DNA of 64,000 nt from Beijerinckiaceae bacterium (GCA_004564215.1 CP024846.1:868001-932000); one strand, 5' to 3'. Shown: positions 35,901 through 45,842, counted from the stretch's first letter. Notes: a model not told the origin generated them from the sequence alone. Made by a program: numbers and translations.

Positions 35901-35991
35901 ATTTACTATTACCTTGTACCTTGTACCTTGTACCTTGTACCTTGTACCTTGTACCTTGTACCTTGTACCTTGTAACAAGGTAATAGTAAAT
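35901..35991. repeat. heptanucleotide tandem array with perfect terminal inverted repeats
   Basis: Nine uninterrupted copies of TACCTTG (35910-35972) are enclosed by a perfect 16-bp inverted repeat: ATTTACTATTACCTTG at 35901-35916 and CAAGGTAATAGTAAAT at 35976-35991. The repeat unit is the inner end of the inverted repeat itself. A frame through the array would encode a heptapeptide repeat (RYKVQGT) but has no support as a gene. The element lies between the winged-helix gene and mutA. Confidence 0.92.
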
Positions 35992-36088
35992 AGCGAAATT
36001 CTAACCGCAATTGGCCAAGCTAACTCCTTCCTCCCTAGCCTCCTACCCCGCCCCATGCGAAAAAAGAGCTTCCGGAATCGGAGCGCGC

Positions 36089-37927
36089 ATGACTGACAGT
36101 CCTGAAATTTTTCCGCCCGCAACCGAGGCGGAGTGGAAAAGACTGGTCGAGCGTTTCCTCGACGGCCGGTCGTTTGAAAGTCTCGTCTCAACGACCTTCG
36201 AAGGCTTGAGGATCGAGCCGCTTTACAACCGCTCCCTTATTGAAAGCGCCCGCACGCTGCGGCAAAAACCCGGCGCGTGGAAAATCTCGCAACGCATCGA
36301 TCATCCCGATCCCGAGACAGCGAACCAAATGGCCCGCGCCGATCTCGAAGGGGGTGCCGATGCATTGACCCTCACGATTGCATCGACGCCGGCCGCGCGG
36401 GGATTTGGTGTGCGGATTGATGACGAACATGTTCTTGATCGCGTGCTTGCCGACATCGACCTCGATCTGGTGCCGCTTCGGTTAGACGCCGGTGCGCGCG
36501 CGCTCGACGTCGCATCAAATTTCGCGTTCCTTGCGCAACAACGGCGCCTGACCTCGGCCGCGCTCGATGTCGATTTCGCTTATGATCCGGTGGGGCTCTC
36601 GGCACGCTCTGGCATTGCACGACCGGCGCTTTCGCAGGACTTGGCGAAGACCCATGGAATGCTGCGAGATGCCGGATTTGCCGGACATCTCTTGCTTGCC
36701 GATGGGCGGCCATATCATGAGGCCGGTGCCGGCGAAGCCCAGGAGTTAGCGTGCGTCATCGCCACCGGCGTCGAATATTTGAGGCTGCTCGAAGCGCAAG
36801 GTCTTTCGCTTGAAGATGCGCGTGACGAAATCGCTTTTCTTCTCACAGCCGATGCCGATGAATTTTTGAGTCTCGCCAAATTTCGCGCGCTGCGGCGGCT
36901 TTGGGCCCGCGTTGAAAGTGCCTGCGATCTTGTGTCGCAACCCCTTCGTCTTCATGCGGAAACCTCTTTCCGAATGATGACGAGGCATGATCCGTTCGTG
37001 AATATTCTGCGCGCGACGATGGGGGTTTTTGCGGCTGGTGTCGGCGGCGCGGATACAATCACAGCTTTGCCGTTCACCCTCGCGCTTGGCCTGCCCGATG
37101 AATTTGCGCGCCGCATCGCGCGCAACACGCAACTCGTTTTGATTCATGAGGCTAGCCTCGCCAAGGTCGCCGACCCGGCGGCTGGAGCGGGGAGCTTTGA
37201 GGCCCTGACCGCAAAGCTCTGCGAGCAGGCTTGGAGCCTGTTCCAAAGCCTCGAGGCGCAGGGAGGCATGACCAAGAGTCTTCAAGCCGGATTACCGCAA
37301 AGAGAGATCGCCGCGACGGCGGCGGCAAGATACGACGCCATCGCGCATCGCAAACTTGCGATTACAGGTACGAGCGAGTTTCCCGCATTTGGCGAAACGA
37401 CAATTCGCGTGCTAGGAACGTCTTCGGTGATCGACGATCGCGCGCCCGCGGTGACGAATTTCACGCCCCTGCCTTCGCACCGAGACGCCGAGCCATACGA
37501 AATTTTCCGCGCTGTTTCCGACGAAGAATTTTCGCGGACCGGCACAAGGCCGAAAATATTTCTCGCCAATCTTGGCGTTGCTTCGGACTTCACGCCGGCC
37601 TCAACCTTCGCCACGAACTTCTTCGCCGTGGCAGGGCTCGAAGCTCAACCCCAGGGCGGCTTTGAGACGGCGCAACACGCGAGCGATGCTTTCCGCGAAT
37701 CGGGTTGCAAGATTGCCTGCATTTGCACGCAGGCAATGACGAATGTGGCTCTGACGAATTTTGCGCAGGCGTTACACACTGCAGGAGCCATGCGCATCTA
37801 TCTTGCGGGACCAAAGACCGCAGATGCAGCTCTGTTGGAAGCCTGGGCTGTGAAATTGATTTGTGCGGATAGCAATGCTCTGGCTATTCTGTCGGATGCG
37901 GTCAGCATAGCCGTTCGTGACCGCTAG
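36089..37927 (+). CDS. mutA: methylmalonyl-CoA mutase small subunit
   Basis: About 612 residues from the ATG at 36089, which follows GGAG and begins the conserved sequence MTDSPEIFPPATEAEWKRL. It carries the methylmalonyl-CoA mutase barrel ([38 protein letters not shown]) and a C-terminal B12-like domain without the DxHxxG motif, as expected for the non-catalytic subunit. With MutB it interconverts methylmalonyl-CoA and succinyl-CoA in propionate and ethylmalonyl-CoA metabolism. Translation from 36011 would add 26 unsupported residues. Confidence 0.95.
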   Translation: MTDSPEIFPPATEAEWKRLVERFLDGRSFESLVSTTFEGLRIEPLYNRSLIESARTLRQKPGAWKISQRIDHPDPETANQMARADLEGGADALTLTIASTPAARGFGVRIDDEHVLDRVLADIDLDLVPLRLDAGARALDVASNFAFLAQQRRLTSAALDVDFAYDPVGLSARSGIARPALSQDLAKTHGMLRDAGFAGHLLLADGRPYHEAGAGEAQELACVIATGVEYLRLLEAQGLSLEDARDEIAFLLTADADEFLSLAKFRALRRLWARVESACDLVSQPLRLHAETSFRMMTRHDPFVNILRATMGVFAAGVGGADTITALPFTLALGLPDEFARRIARNTQLVLIHEASLAKVADPAAGAGSFEALTAKLCEQAWSLFQSLEAQGGMTKSLQAGLPQREIAATAAARYDAIAHRKLAITGTSEFPAFGETTIRVLGTSSVIDDRAPAVTNFTPLPSHRDAEPYEIFRAVSDEEFSRTGTRPKIFLANLGVASDFTPASTFATNFFAVAGLEAQPQGGFETAQHASDAFRESGCKIACICTQAMTNVALTNFAQALHTAGAMRIYLAGPKTADAALLEAWAVKLICADSNALAILSDAVSIAVRDR

Positions 37928-37965
37928 GAATACGAAGGAAGAAAATAAATGAGAAGGGAAAGAGG

Positions 37966-38364
37966 ATGAGATTGAAGTCTTTTGCGCGTGTTTCCGCTGC
38001 TGCGTTGATGGGCGCTAGTCTGTTGTCATGGGTCGATACTGCCCAGGCGCAGCGCAGGTCTTTCGAAACACCGCATTCGCACGACGGGGTCTATGCTGTC
38101 GACATCACCACGCAGCAAGGCGATTGCGATAGAGCCTATCATTGGTCGATCGCAATATCCGGCGGCCACATCACCTCGGCCGGCGATACGCCGATGGAAG
38201 CCAGCGGGCAGATCAACCGGCGTGGCATCGTGGCCCTGGCGTTTCGGCGCATGGATAAAGTCGCGCATGTGACCGGACGGCTCGCCGAAGGCTCAGGCTC
38301 GGGCACTTGGTCATCGCCATCCCTGCAGTGCGCAGGTTCCTGGCACGCCAGTCGGCATAGCTAA
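37966..38364 (+). CDS. small exported protein between mutA and mutB
   Basis: A 132-residue protein with a signal peptide (MRLKSFARVSAAALMGASLL, cleavage after AQA). The mature domain (HDGVYAVDITTQQGDCDRAYHWSI, then GQINRRGIVALAF, ending SGTWSSPSLQCAGSWHASR) has two cysteines probably forming a disulfide. The pattern occurs in uncharacterised periplasmic proteins of Rhizobiales. It starts 38 bp after mutA and ends 123 bp before mutB on the same strand. There is no obvious link to the mutase. Confidence 0.75.
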   Translation: MRLKSFARVSAAALMGASLLSWVDTAQAQRRSFETPHSHDGVYAVDITTQQGDCDRAYHWSIAISGGHITSAGDTPMEASGQINRRGIVALAFRRMDKVAHVTGRLAEGSGSGTWSSPSLQCAGSWHASRHS

Positions 38365-38487
38365 GCTAGGCGGGGCGTGCCGAACACGCGGCACGCCGCA
38401 GAAGCAGCCTGGCATCATGATGGCTTGTTAAGGCGCAACTTACTATAATCTGGCGCATCCGCGGCGATTCATGGCTGGGAGGTGCCT

Positions 38488-40641
38488 GTGAGCCGCATTC
38501 CCGATTTTGCGCAACTGCCCTTCGCTTTGGCGGCGGACAAGTCCGATGGGGTCTCCGCACTCGCCTGGGCAACGCCAGAGGGCATGACGCTCAAATCGCA
38601 CTACGATGCGAGCGATATTGCCGGGCTCGACTGCCTCGACACATTTCCAGGCCTTGCGCCGTATTTGCGCGGCCCCTATCCCACCATGTATGCCGAGCGT
38701 CCCTGGACGATCCGGCAATATGCCGGCTATTCGAGCGCCGAAGAGTCGAACGCCTTCTACCGCCGCAATCTTGCCGCCGGGCAAAAGGGACTCTCGGTCG
38801 CTTTCGATCTCGCCACCCATCGGGGCTATGATTCGGATCACCCGCGGGTCGCCGCCGATGTCGGCATGGCTGGCGTCGCCATCGATTCCATTTACGACAT
38901 GCGGACGCTTTTCTCTGGGATTCCGCTGGATCAAATGTCGGTGTCGATGACGATGAGCGGCGCGGTTCTGCCGGTGCTCGCTCTCTACATCGTCGCCGCG
39001 GAGGAGCAAGGCGTACCGCACGCCAAACTGACCGGCACGATCCAAAACGATATTCTCAAAGAGTTTATGGTTCGCAATACCTATATCTACCCGCCCGAGC
39101 CTTCCTTGCGGATCGTGTCCGACATTTTCGCCTATACGGCGCGACACATGCCGAAGTTCAATTCGATTTCCATCTCCGGCTATCACATGCAGGAAGCAGG
39201 GGCGACCGCCGATCTCGAACTCGCCTATACACTGGCCGATGGCATGGAATATGTCCGCGCCGGTCTGCGGGCCGGTCTTGGCGTTGACGAATTCGCACCA
39301 CGGCTCTCGTTCTTCTTCGCGACATCAATGAATTTTTTCATGGAGGTCGCAAAGCTTCGCGCCGCACGTCTTGTTTGGGCAAAGCTCATGAGGGCTTTCA
39401 ATCCCCAATCGGAAAAGAGCTCCGTGCTGCGGATGCACACCCAGACGTCCGGCTGGTCGCTCGCGGCGCAGGATGTATTCAACAATATCCTGCGCACCGA
39501 GATCGAGGCGATGGCGGCGACCCAAGGGCATACCCAGTCCTTGCACACGAATGCATTCGATGAAGCGCTGGCCTTGCCAAGCGACTTCTCGGCCCGCATC
39601 GCCCGCAACACCCAGCTTTTCCTGCAACAGGAAAGCGGCACGAACCGGATCATCGATCCTTGGGGCGGCTCTTACTATGTCGAGCGCCTCACCGCCGACC
39701 TGGCTCGCCGCGTTCTGGCGCACATCGACGAAATCGAAGCGGCCGGCGGCATGGTGAAAGCCATCGAGGCAGGCATTCCGAAACTGCATATCGAGGAAGC
39801 CGCCACACGAACCCAGGCCCGGATCGATAGCGGAACCCAGTCCGTGATCGGAGTGAATATCTTCAGACAGGCGTTCGAGCCGGAGGTCGAGATTTTGCGG
39901 GTCGACACGGCCGCCGTTCGATCGCAGCAGATTGCCAAGCTCGACCGCCTCAAGGCCGAGCGCGATCCGGCGCTCGTGCAACGCACGCTGGATGCTTTGA
40001 CCGAGGGCGCCGCGGGTACTGCCAATCTCTTGGAGCTTGCCGTCGAAGCTGCGCGGGCCAAGGCGACTGTCGGCGAAATATCCTTCGCGCTCGAAAAAAT
40101 CTACGGCCGCCATCGCGCCGAAGTGAAGATGGTTTCCGGCGTCTACGCGACGGAAGCCAGATCGCCGGCCGTCTCCCACGTCAAAAGCATCATCGACGCG
40201 TTTGCCGAAAATGACGGTCGGCGCCCTCGCATTCTCATCGCCAAGATCGGACAGGATGGGCACGATCGCGGTCAGAAAGTGGTTGCATCCGCGTTCGGTG
40301 ATTTTGGTTTCGATGTCATCGTGGGGCCGCTGTTTGCAACGCCCGAGGAAGCCGCGCGGCAAGCGGTCGAAAACAACGTGCACGTCATCGGCGTTTCGTC
40401 GCTCGCTGCCGGTCATTTGACCTGCGTGCCGCAATTGCGTGCGGCGCTCGATCGGCAAAACCGGCCCGATATCATGATCGTCGTCGGCGGGGTCATCCCG
40501 TCCCAGGATTTTGCGGCGCTGCGCGATGCTGGAGCGGCAGAAATTTTTCCGCCCGGAACGGCGATCCCGCAGGCGGCGGCACGTCTGATCGAAGAACTAA
40601 ACCACCGGCATGGCTACCAGCAGAAGGGCGTGGCGGAATAG
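38488..40641 (+). CDS. mutB: methylmalonyl-CoA mutase large (catalytic) subunit
   Basis: About 717 residues. The substrate barrel shows [30 protein letters not shown] and [21 protein letters not shown]. The C-terminal cobalamin domain has the base-off DGHDRG motif with Asp590, the B12-ligating His592, and the GVSSLAAGH loop. Two GTG codons compete as start; the one at 38488 follows GGGAGG at ideal distance, so it is preferred over 38482. It performs the B12-radical rearrangement of methylmalonyl-CoA to succinyl-CoA together with MutA. Confidence 0.97.
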   Translation: MSRIPDFAQLPFALAADKSDGVSALAWATPEGMTLKSHYDASDIAGLDCLDTFPGLAPYLRGPYPTMYAERPWTIRQYAGYSSAEESNAFYRRNLAAGQKGLSVAFDLATHRGYDSDHPRVAADVGMAGVAIDSIYDMRTLFSGIPLDQMSVSMTMSGAVLPVLALYIVAAEEQGVPHAKLTGTIQNDILKEFMVRNTYIYPPEPSLRIVSDIFAYTARHMPKFNSISISGYHMQEAGATADLELAYTLADGMEYVRAGLRAGLGVDEFAPRLSFFFATSMNFFMEVAKLRAARLVWAKLMRAFNPQSEKSSVLRMHTQTSGWSLAAQDVFNNILRTEIEAMAATQGHTQSLHTNAFDEALALPSDFSARIARNTQLFLQQESGTNRIIDPWGGSYYVERLTADLARRVLAHIDEIEAAGGMVKAIEAGIPKLHIEEAATRTQARIDSGTQSVIGVNIFRQAFEPEVEILRVDTAAVRSQQIAKLDRLKAERDPALVQRTLDALTEGAAGTANLLELAVEAARAKATVGEISFALEKIYGRHRAEVKMVSGVYATEARSPAVSHVKSIIDAFAENDGRRPRILIAKIGQDGHDRGQKVVASAFGDFGFDVIVGPLFATPEEAARQAVENNVHVIGVSSLAAGHLTCVPQLRAALDRQNRPDIMIVVGGVIPSQDFAALRDAGAAEIFPPGTAIPQAAARLIEELNHRHGYQQKGVAE

Positions 40642-40657
40642 CAAGGGCCAAACCCAA

Positions 40658-41509
40658 CTATTTGGCGTCGGCGGTCTGCAACTGCGCATTTATCAAGGCG
40701 GGGTCGAAATCGCCGATGTAAATAAGATTTTCGATCGAGATCATGATTTCAAATTTATGCTGGGCAATCGCGCGCTGAAAAGCGAGACTGGAAAATTGGC
40801 CGGGAAGCATCCAGTCGTGCAGCTCGACAATAACCACCATGGCCTTTGACAGCCATTCGGTATTGGCGCTGAACACATCCGTCTCGAAGCCTTCTATATC
40901 TATCTTGGCAAGGAATAGCTCGCATTCGGGTCCGCACGACGCGATGATGTCGTTGATCGTGCATATTTCCACCTTCTTGCCGGTTCCGCCGCGTCTGGTT
41001 TGGATCCCCCAGGTTTCCTGAAACGGATTGGCCAATGTAACCGACCCGGGCGCACCCCCGACGGCAGCTTCGATCACCGTTATGCTTGGGTTCGCCTTTG
41101 TATTGATCCGGGCCATCTCGCAATTTTCCGGATCCGGTTCAATCGCAACAACTTTGGACTGCGGAAATTTTTTCGCAAACCACAGAGCCGAGCAGCCATT
41201 ATTGGCACCGGCATCGATGATCAATGGAATTTTCCCGCTCTCCAGAATTTGCCTGTACCGCTTGCTGATTCGATCGGCCTGCGGAAAATGCCCCAGCTCA
41301 TATTGCCGGGTGCGAAAGACCTGCCTCGTGACCCAAAGGTCGTTTGACTTTTTACGAATACAGATCGGACCGGCGCCCCGCACGGACACATAATAAGGAT
41401 CCGATAACAGCATCTTCACATATCTGAAGGGGAACGTGAGCCCCAGCCGCATCATGTCTTTTGCGTTGTCCAAAAAAAACGCGGGGACCGGATGCATTCT
41501 CGACTCCAT
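40658..41509 (-). CDS. FkbM family methyltransferase
   Basis: A 283-residue SAM-dependent methyltransferase. The SAM site is seen in IIDAGANNGCSALWFAKKF and VVAIEPDPENCEMARIN. The FkbM-type C-terminal half includes LFLAKIDIEGFETDVF. These enzymes O-methylate sugars or lipids in surface polysaccharide and natural-product pathways; the substrate here is unknown. The AT-richer base composition than mutB and otsB suggests lateral acquisition. No glycosyltransferases accompany it. Confidence 0.88.
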   Translation of the reverse strand: MESRMHPVPAFFLDNAKDMMRLGLTFPFRYVKMLLSDPYYVSVRGAGPICIRKKSNDLWVTRQVFRTRQYELGHFPQADRISKRYRQILESGKIPLIIDAGANNGCSALWFAKKFPQSKVVAIEPDPENCEMARINTKANPSITVIEAAVGGAPGSVTLANPFQETWGIQTRRGGTGKKVEICTINDIIASCGPECELFLAKIDIEGFETDVFSANTEWLSKAMVVIVELHDWMLPGQFSSLAFQRAIAQHKFEIMISIENLIYIGDFDPALINAQLQTADAK

Positions 41510-41643
41510 GAAAACTTAAGGGAAGACCGCGCGCACCAGCGCGGCGCGACGATAGGCGATTATCGCCAAAGCGGCAAATATGCGCAGGATGCGCAACGCT
41601 CAACGCAAGCGGGGCCCATTGTCAGCTGGCGCGGCCCGATCTT

Positions 41644-42402
41644 TCAGGCGCGCTCCAAAAGCCGAAAAAGCTCCGTTCGCACCCCCGATGGATCGGGCAA
41701 AAGATAGCGCGCATCGGTTGCAAATTCGGCGGTGCCGACCCGCACGGAAATTCCGCCCCGCGCATTGACGAACCGGAAGCCGCTTTCATCGGTCAAATCA
41801 TCCCCGATGAAAACCGGCCTTCGCCCAAAAAAGGGCGAGTGTTCAAGCAAGGCATCAATGCCCCGCCCTTTGTCGTGGTGGGCCTGCTTGAGTTCGGCAA
41901 CCATCTTGCCTTCCTGGATTGAGAGACCGGTCCTCTGGGCCAGCGTCGCAAGAAAGGCCAAGACGTCGCTTGCCAGCTCCGGCCGCTGCCTGAAGTGCAC
42001 CGCGATCGTCGCGCCCTTATCCTCAAGCAACAAGCCCGGATGGGCGTCCACGAAATCGGCGAGCGGGGTCCGCGCCATCTTCGTGGCATCATCTTGCGGC
42101 GGCGTCCGCGCGCCGTCGGAAAAGCGGATTTCCGCCCCATGCAAGCCTGCGGCAGGCAAAACCAGCGGCGCGACAATACGATCGATGTCGTCGATTTTGC
42201 GCCCGCTCACAAGGCCAAGCGCACCATTCGCAGCTTCTTTGAGGTTTCCCAGCAGCGCCAGCAAAGCATGATCGGCAATAACATCCTCGGGACGGGGGCG
42301 GATTTCAAGCAGCGTTCCATCGACATCGAGGAAATAGGCGCATGCGGAGGGTGGCGCCAAATTCAGCAAAGCGCCGGACTGCAAGGGAAGCGGGACATCA
42401 GC
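41644..42402 (-). CDS. otsB: trehalose-6-phosphate phosphatase
   Basis: A HAD-superfamily phosphatase. DVDGTLLEIRPRPEDV supplies the catalytic aspartates, GLVSGRKIDDIDRI the second motif, and VFIGDDLTDESGFRFVN the acidic motif IV, all OtsB-like. It releases trehalose from trehalose-6-phosphate for osmoprotection. The start is uncertain. An ATG at 42495 would overlap the glyoxalase gene by 86 bp, while a TTG at 42402 gives a normal length of about 252 residues. otsA is not in the window. Confidence 0.88.
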   Translation of the reverse strand, partial: ADVPLPLQSGALLNLAPPSACAYFLDVDGTLLEIRPRPEDVIADHALLALLGNLKEAANGALGLVSGRKIDDIDRIVAPLVLPAAGLHGAEIRFSDGARTPPQDDATKMARTPLADFVDAHPGLLLEDKGATIAVHFRQRPELASDVLAFLATLAQRTGLSIQEGKMVAELKQAHHDKGRGIDALLEHSPFFGRRPVFIGDDLTDESGFRFVNARGGISVRVGTAEFATDARYLLPDPSGVRTELFRLLERA

Positions 42403-42409
42403 CAAAACG

Positions 42410-42856
42410 CTACCAAACCCCAATGTTGGGCATGGAGGCCCAGGGCTCTTGCTTCGGCTGGGGCGGCCCCTTTTGCAAAAGCTCGATGGAGACATTGTCT
42501 GGCGAGCGGACGAAGGCCATCGATCCGTCGCGGGGAGGCCGGTTTATGGTCACACCGGCCTTCTTGAGCCCGTCACAGAAAGCGTAAATATCTTCAACGG
42601 CAAAGGCCAGATGGCCGAAGTTGCGGCCGCCGTCGTAAGCCTCCTTATCCCAGTTATACGTCAGTTCGATGAGAGGAGACTTGCTTTTCTGGACGTGCTC
42701 CATATCGCCAGGGGCAGCGAGAAATATCAATGTGTAACGGCCTGACTCATTCTCGACGCGCCTGGTTTCGACAAGCCCAAGTTTGTTGATATAGAAATCA
42801 AGCGATTGCGCGAGATCCGAGACACGGACCATTGTGTGTAGATATTCCATGATCAT
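42410..42856 (-). CDS. gloA: lactoylglutathione lyase (glyoxalase I)
   Basis: A 148-residue vicinal-oxygen-chelate enzyme. Metal ligands are visible as His7 (YLHTMVRV), Glu in PLIELTYNW, His in FGHLAFAV and Glu in SIELLQ. This is the normal H-E-H-E set and KLGLVETRR lies in the expected place. It converts the methylglyoxal-glutathione hemithioacetal to S-lactoylglutathione. It lies upstream of otsB on the same strand, so the two may be co-transcribed. Confidence 0.93.
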   Translation of the reverse strand: MIMEYLHTMVRVSDLAQSLDFYINKLGLVETRRVENESGRYTLIFLAAPGDMEHVQKSKSPLIELTYNWDKEAYDGGRNFGHLAFAVEDIYAFCDGLKKAGVTINRPPRDGSMAFVRSPDNVSIELLQKGPPQPKQEPWASMPNIGVW

Positions 42857-43113
42857 GTCCTCCGATGCCGCTTGGCATTTTCAAAGGTCGCGGGATTGTG
42901 CCGCTAGCGCAGCATGAGCCAAACTTTCGCTTTCTTTTTTTAGATATAGCAGGAATGAGCAATTTTGTGGCCCCCTTGCAAAGCTCCCGATAAACCCTTA
43001 ACGCCGTGGCCCGGGGCCAAAGTTTCTTACAAAGGCCTGCGATCGTTCAAAACCTTTTGCTGCCGCATGCTTTTACTCAAAAGGGTTTCATTTTCGCGGA
43101 TCAGGCATAGGCC

Positions 43114-44526
43114 ATGACGAGCGCGTCGAAAAAATCGGAAGAATTGGCGAACGGAGCCAGTCGGCTCAAGGAGAGGGCCGCGCTCGCTTCGATTGCTGTC
43201 AGTGTGCTTTTAACGACCAGCAAATTCGTTGCTGGCATCGCCTCGGGCTCGCTGGCGGTCTTGTCCGAGGCCGGCAATAATTTGGCCGATGTCGCCACAA
43301 GCATCCTCACCTATTTCGCGATCAGGATCGCCAATAAGCCGGCCGACGAGGATCATCAATATGGTCACGCCAAGGTCGAAGCCTTGGCGGCGCTGATCGA
43401 GACGGGATGCTTGTTCGCGCTCGCCGCCTATATTCTGGTCGAGGCCATCAAGCGCCTCGCCGGCCATGAGGCCACCATCGACCCCAATCCGCTTGCCTTT
43501 GGAATCTTGGTCATCTCGATCGTTGTGGATTTTTTTCGCTGGCGTTATCTCAGCCGGATCGCGAAATCCACCAAAAGCGAGGCGCTTGCCGCCGACGCTT
43601 TGAATTTTTCGAGCGATATCGTCAGCTGCACAATGGCACTCGGGGGTCTTGCCGCTGCCCATTACGGCTATCCTCAAGGCGATGCGGTCGCAGCTCTCGG
43701 GGTGGCGGCTTTCATCGCGGTCGCTGGCTTCCAGATCGCGCGGCGGACCGTCAACACTCTGGTCGATACCGCACCGAAAGGCCTCACGGAGCAGATCAAA
43801 TCGATCGCCCAGTCGGTTCCAGGCGTGATCAAGGTCGAGAGCCTCCGGCTACGCCCGGCAGGTGCGGAGGTCGTCGGTGAACTGGCGATCACCGTATCGC
43901 GGACTTTACCGCTCGAAAAAGTTGCGGCGATCAAAACAAATGTCGCAACGGCCATCACCACCCGCCATCCAGAGGTTGCGGTGACCGTCTCCGCGGAACC
44001 GATCGCGCTCGACGACGAAACGATTCTCGAACGGGTTCTCCTGATCGCCGCGAAACGCCATCTTCCGGTGCATCACGTGACCATGCAGGAATTGGGCGGC
44101 CGCACGTCGATCAGCTTCGACGTCGAACTCGACGGCCGCATGCCGCATGGCAATGCGCATGAAATCGTCACGGGGCTTGAAACCGAGATCGGTCGCGAAC
44201 TTGGGTCCGATATCGAGGTCGAGACCCACATCGAACCCCTCGAACCTCGCCAGTTGCACGGTCACGACGCGCCCCCGGCAACGCGGGCCGAAATCGCCTC
44301 CGCCCTCGCCAAATTCGCGCCTAGCACAGGCGCAATTTACGATGTTCACAGCGTCAGGGTGAGAAAAACCCCGGCGGGCCTGGTCGTCAATTATCATTGC
44401 CGGGTCAGCCCCAGCCTCAGCGTCGATGAAGTGCACGATCATGTCGACGAGCTCGAGCGCAAGATGCGCGCCGATTTCGCCGACATCGTCAGGATCGTCG
44501 GCCACGCCGAGCCGTTACGCGCATGA
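43114..44526 (+). CDS. cation diffusion facilitator with atypical metal site and extended C-terminus
   Basis: A 470-residue CDF transporter, far longer than the usual about 300. The six-helix membrane part includes GSLAVLSEAGNNLADVATS and DEDHQYGHAKVEALAA. The metal-site positions in helices 2 and 5 read Asn55xxxAsp59 and Asn164xxxAsp168. Zinc CDFs have HxxxD at both, and bacterial manganese CDFs often have Asn in one, so the metal is not predicted with confidence. After the first dimerisation domain the C-terminus (residues about 300-470) appears to contain two further domains of similar ferredoxin-like type. The stop overlaps the next start (ATGA). Confidence 0.9.
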   Translation: MTSASKKSEELANGASRLKERAALASIAVSVLLTTSKFVAGIASGSLAVLSEAGNNLADVATSILTYFAIRIANKPADEDHQYGHAKVEALAALIETGCLFALAAYILVEAIKRLAGHEATIDPNPLAFGILVISIVVDFFRWRYLSRIAKSTKSEALAADALNFSSDIVSCTMALGGLAAAHYGYPQGDAVAALGVAAFIAVAGFQIARRTVNTLVDTAPKGLTEQIKSIAQSVPGVIKVESLRLRPAGAEVVGELAITVSRTLPLEKVAAIKTNVATAITTRHPEVAVTVSAEPIALDDETILERVLLIAAKRHLPVHHVTMQELGGRTSISFDVELDGRMPHGNAHEIVTGLETEIGRELGSDIEVETHIEPLEPRQLHGHDAPPATRAEIASALAKFAPSTGAIYDVHSVRVRKTPAGLVVNYHCRVSPSLSVDEVHDHVDELERKMRADFADIVRIVGHAEPLRA

Positions 44527-45833
44527 GCAAAAATCTCGACCCATCGACCCCGCCCTTTGTGATGCTGGCCAATCTGCTGCGGGTCCGCCGCTTCGCTCCC
44601 CTGTTCTGGTGCCAGTTTTTTTCCGTCTTCAACGACAATTTCGTACGCAACATGCTCGCCATGTTGATCTTGTTCAGGCTCGGAGAAAGCGAAGCGGGCC
44701 CCCTGATCACGCTGGCGGTCGGCATTTTCATGCTGCCGTCGCTTCTCCTCTCGGGGCTCGGTGGCGAACTGGCCGACGCGCAGGACAAAGCACGCCTTGC
44801 ACGCCATCTGAAGTTCGCAGAAATATTCGTCCAAATGGTCGCGGCCCTTGGCCTGTGGCTGGGGTCGCTCCCGCTGCTTTACGCGGCGCTCTTCGGACTC
44901 GGGGTCGTCGGTGCTTTGTTCGGCCCGCTCAAATACGGAATCCTGCCGGATCTTCTCGTGAAGGACGAACTCCTCGCCGGCAATGCCCTGGTCGAGGCGG
45001 CCACCTTCATCGCCATTTTTCTTGGACTGATCGCCGGGGGCCTCTCCGCAACCGGACGTGCGCCGGAAGGAACCGTCTTGCAGCTTATGGCCATTGCCAT
45101 TGCCTGCTATGCGGCCAGTCTTTTCATTCCGTCGACGGGACGTGCCGCGCCCGATCTGCGTGCAAATCCGAATATATTTGCATCGACCCGCGCGCTTTTG
45201 AGCGAGATCGCGGCCGATCCCATTCTTTGGACAAGGAGCATGGCGGTCTCCTGGTTCTGGATGAGCGGGGCCGTCGCACTTTCATTGGTACCTGTGGTTG
45301 TGCGCAACAAGACAGGAGGCGGCATAGAAGTTGAAACGGCTGTCAGCGCGCTGTTCGCGCTCGGCATCGGAATCGGCTCGATTGCCGCGGCAGTCATCGC
45401 GCATGGCCGCATTTTTTTGAAGCCGGTGCCCTTCGCAGCGCTCGCCATGGCCGCCTTTCTGATCGACCTCGGTGTTGCCACTCTATTGCTGCCGGTGGCA
45501 ACCGTGGAGGTTGGACTCGGCGAATTCTTCCGCTCGGCAGCCGGCATTCGCATCGCATGCGATGTCGCCGGTCTGGCCTGCGCCGGTGGCCTCTTTGTCG
45601 TGCCACTGTTCACCGCGATCCAGGCCGACGCGCCCAAGGAGCGGCGCGCGCGGATTGTCGGCGGCGTAAATATCCTCAACTCGGCCTTCATTGTGTTGGG
45701 CGTGCTGGCGACCGCCTTGCTCCAAAGCAAAAGTTTCGGTGTCACCGAGCCGGTTCTCCTCACCGCGCTCGGCGTTCTCAACATCGGCGCGGCTTACTAC
45801 GTGCGCAAGGCCGTGCTGCGCGGGGAGGCCTGA
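44523..45833 (+). CDS. LplT-like MFS transporter (lysophospholipid flippase type)
   Basis: A 436-residue twelve-helix MFS protein. The opening FAPLFWCQFFSVFNDNFVRNML and the loop FGPLKYGILPDLLVKDELLAGNALVEA are typical of LplT and of the transporter half of Aas fusions. These move lysophospholipids inward for re-acylation. The acyltransferase domain is not fused here. The start overlaps the CDF stop by four bases, so the two membrane proteins are co-translated; no known functional link joins them. Confidence 0.85.
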   Translation: MSKNLDPSTPPFVMLANLLRVRRFAPLFWCQFFSVFNDNFVRNMLAMLILFRLGESEAGPLITLAVGIFMLPSLLLSGLGGELADAQDKARLARHLKFAEIFVQMVAALGLWLGSLPLLYAALFGLGVVGALFGPLKYGILPDLLVKDELLAGNALVEAATFIAIFLGLIAGGLSATGRAPEGTVLQLMAIAIACYAASLFIPSTGRAAPDLRANPNIFASTRALLSEIAADPILWTRSMAVSWFWMSGAVALSLVPVVVRNKTGGGIEVETAVSALFALGIGIGSIAAAVIAHGRIFLKPVPFAALAMAAFLIDLGVATLLLPVATVEVGLGEFFRSAAGIRIACDVAGLACAGGLFVVPLFTAIQADAPKERRARIVGGVNILNSAFIVLGVLATALLQSKSFGVTEPVLLTALGVLNIGAAYYVRKAVLRGEA

Positions 45834-45842
45834 GGAGGGGGC

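Noticed and set aside
35901..35991. Possible CRISPR array
   Set aside because: The units are seven bases and contiguous, without spacers, and no cas genes are near.
35877..36191. A 104-codon frame encoding a heptapeptide repeat
   Set aside because: The repeat follows automatically from the 7-bp DNA array; no start site or family, and it overlaps mutA.
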